Of a stretch of 64,000 nt of DNA, positions 63,000 through 64,000 are shown in pieces (the first letter of the stretch is position 1; the number at the start of each line of letters is the position of its first letter). The DNA is taken from the NCBI GenBank assembly GCA_035222895.1, contig JAVYIG010002540.1, positions 177,346 through 241,345 of the forward strand, in the 5' to 3' direction. The notes beneath the pieces are model-generated. The model saw only the letters and a program-made list of their open reading frames with translations. It did not search any database and was not told the origin of the DNA. The translations under genes and the position numbers were made by a program. The stretch is from Strongylocentrotus droebachiensis. Its lineage: Eukaryota; Echinodermata; Echinoidea; Camarodonta; Strongylocentrotidae.

Positions 63000-63280
63000 A
63001 ATATAACGGGGGGCGGGGGGAGGGGGGAGTTAGTCATTCAAAACTATTTCTCTAGATCATGTAGATGATCTTTATCCATGCTGCTTTGATAAACTTTGCG
63101 TATTCGTATAAAGCATGAAATTAAAACATATTTATACAAATATGAAATAGTGATCTTTCGGGGGTTTCCAGATTACATGGCGTATGGTGGCTACTCATAA
63201 CACAAATCCGTTATTACTCCAGATTATTGCCGAAATATCTAGTAGGATCTACGTGGCGACCTTTTCAGTTCAGCTATTTT
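63000..63280. other. Unique sequence beyond the satellite edge
   Basis: It starts with a G-rich tract (63008-63027) and is otherwise AT-rich without a credible coding frame or recognisable repeat. Confidence 0.6.
63008..63027 (+). other. G-quadruplex-prone tract at the satellite boundary
   Basis: G6-C-G6-A-G6: three runs of six G separated by single bases. This meets the usual G-quadruplex pattern if a six-G run is split. It lies within about 10 bp of the last recognisable satellite sequence. Confidence 0.7.
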
Positions 63281-63282
63281 AT

Positions 63283-63990
63283 CACCCCCCCCCCCCCCCC
63301 ATTGTTATGCCTTCCCATTTTCTCACCTCCCAACAGAAGTACCATTCTCTGTTCATATCTGATTAAAATTCCTAAAAACCAAGGAGGAAATATAAAAATG
63401 TTTTAAATCCCTTATCTAGACCTCCCCCCACCTCCTTGGTTACCCCTTGCCATGCATAAAACATTGTTATGCCCTCCCCTTTCCCCCCTTCCGATCCTAG
63501 TCCCATTCTCTGTTAATTTTTTTTTTTTTTTAAACCAAGGAGGTAATACATACTGCTTTGCCATACATGACACATTGTAATGCCCTCCCCCTTCTCCCCT
63601 CCCGACACTAGTCCCATTCTCTGTTCGTATCTAATTAAAACCCTGCAACCAAGGAGGTAACATTTACACTTATAATCCCCTTATCCAGACATATCCTTCC
63701 CCCTGGCTACCCTTTGCCATCAATAAAACATTGTTGTGCCCTTCCCTTTTCTCCCCTCCTGATACTTCTAGTCCCATTCTCTGTTCATTATAATAAAAAA
63801 ATAACCAAAACCAAGGAGGTAACATAACTATACTGCTTTATATCCCCGTAATCTACCCCCCCCCCCCCCCCCCTTGGTTACCCCTTGCCATCCATAACAC
63901 ATTGTTATCCCCTCTAATAAAACCCTACAACCAAGGAGGTAACATTTTGGGGGAAATCTGACACTTTACTGGCATCCCTTTAGCTTATTA
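63283..63990. repeat. Irregular C/T-rich tandem repeat (~110 and ~165 bp units)
   Basis: Recurring words in order are CATTGTTATGCCCTCCC, CTCCCCTCC, CTAGTCCCATTCTCTGTTC and AACCAAGGAGGTAACAT. ACCAAGGAGG occurs near 63378, 63534, 63648, 63820 and 63930, so spacing alternates between about 110 and 155-170 bp. Homopolymer runs of about 17-20 C lie at about 63284-63300 and 63855-63873, with a T run near 63515. Strong strand asymmetry (pyrimidine-rich top strand) is present. Confidence 0.8.
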
Positions 63991-64000
63991 ATCCACAATT

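Overview
The window is eukaryotic, almost certainly from an animal genome. It is AT-rich and has no operons or bacterial-type gene packing. About 54 kb is one head-to-tail satellite array of roughly 90 monomers of about 600 bp, all in the same (+) orientation. The only recognisable protein-coding material lies in a transposable element that interrupts the array. A broken tyrosine recombinase, an SGNH hydrolase and split direct repeats together suggest a Ngaro/DIRS-like retroelement. Such elements are common in marine invertebrates (echinoderms, cnidarians, hemichordates, lancelets), but I cannot name the species.

Layout. 1-6832: satellite monomers, mostly 604 bp apart. 6833-13747: a 6.9-kb insertion with the order A1 - internal region - B1 - A2 - spacer - B2, which is the split-direct-repeat architecture of tyrosine-recombinase retrotransposons. 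Its internal region has a frameshifted recombinase, an intact SGNH hydrolase ORF and long non-coding stretches; no reverse transcriptase is visible. 13748-38166, 39228-48232 and 49294-about 62999: satellite again. It is interrupted at 38167-39227 and 48233-49293 by two copies of one 1061-bp inverted-repeat DNA transposon, at the same site of the monomer. About 63000-64000: the right edge of the array, then a G-rich tract and an irregular C/T-rich tandem repeat.

Every satellite monomer carries a 76-nt tRNA-like segment: a B-box-like GTTCGAAC, a D-arm-like GGTAGAGC, a 7-bp acceptor-type pairing with one bulged T, and a run of at least five T immediately after the discriminator position. This looks like a pol III unit embedded in a satellite. 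The array also shows nested higher-order repeats whose period changes along it: 2, 5, 6, 4 and 3 monomers, plus a duplication displaced by about 10 kb. The 1061-bp transposon was copied with that duplication, whereas the split-direct-repeat element is single-copy. The order of events can therefore be read directly. The rightmost monomers are the most diverged, as expected at a satellite edge.

No host gene is supported. Many short ORFs recur because the satellite recurs; they are treated here as properties of the monomer.
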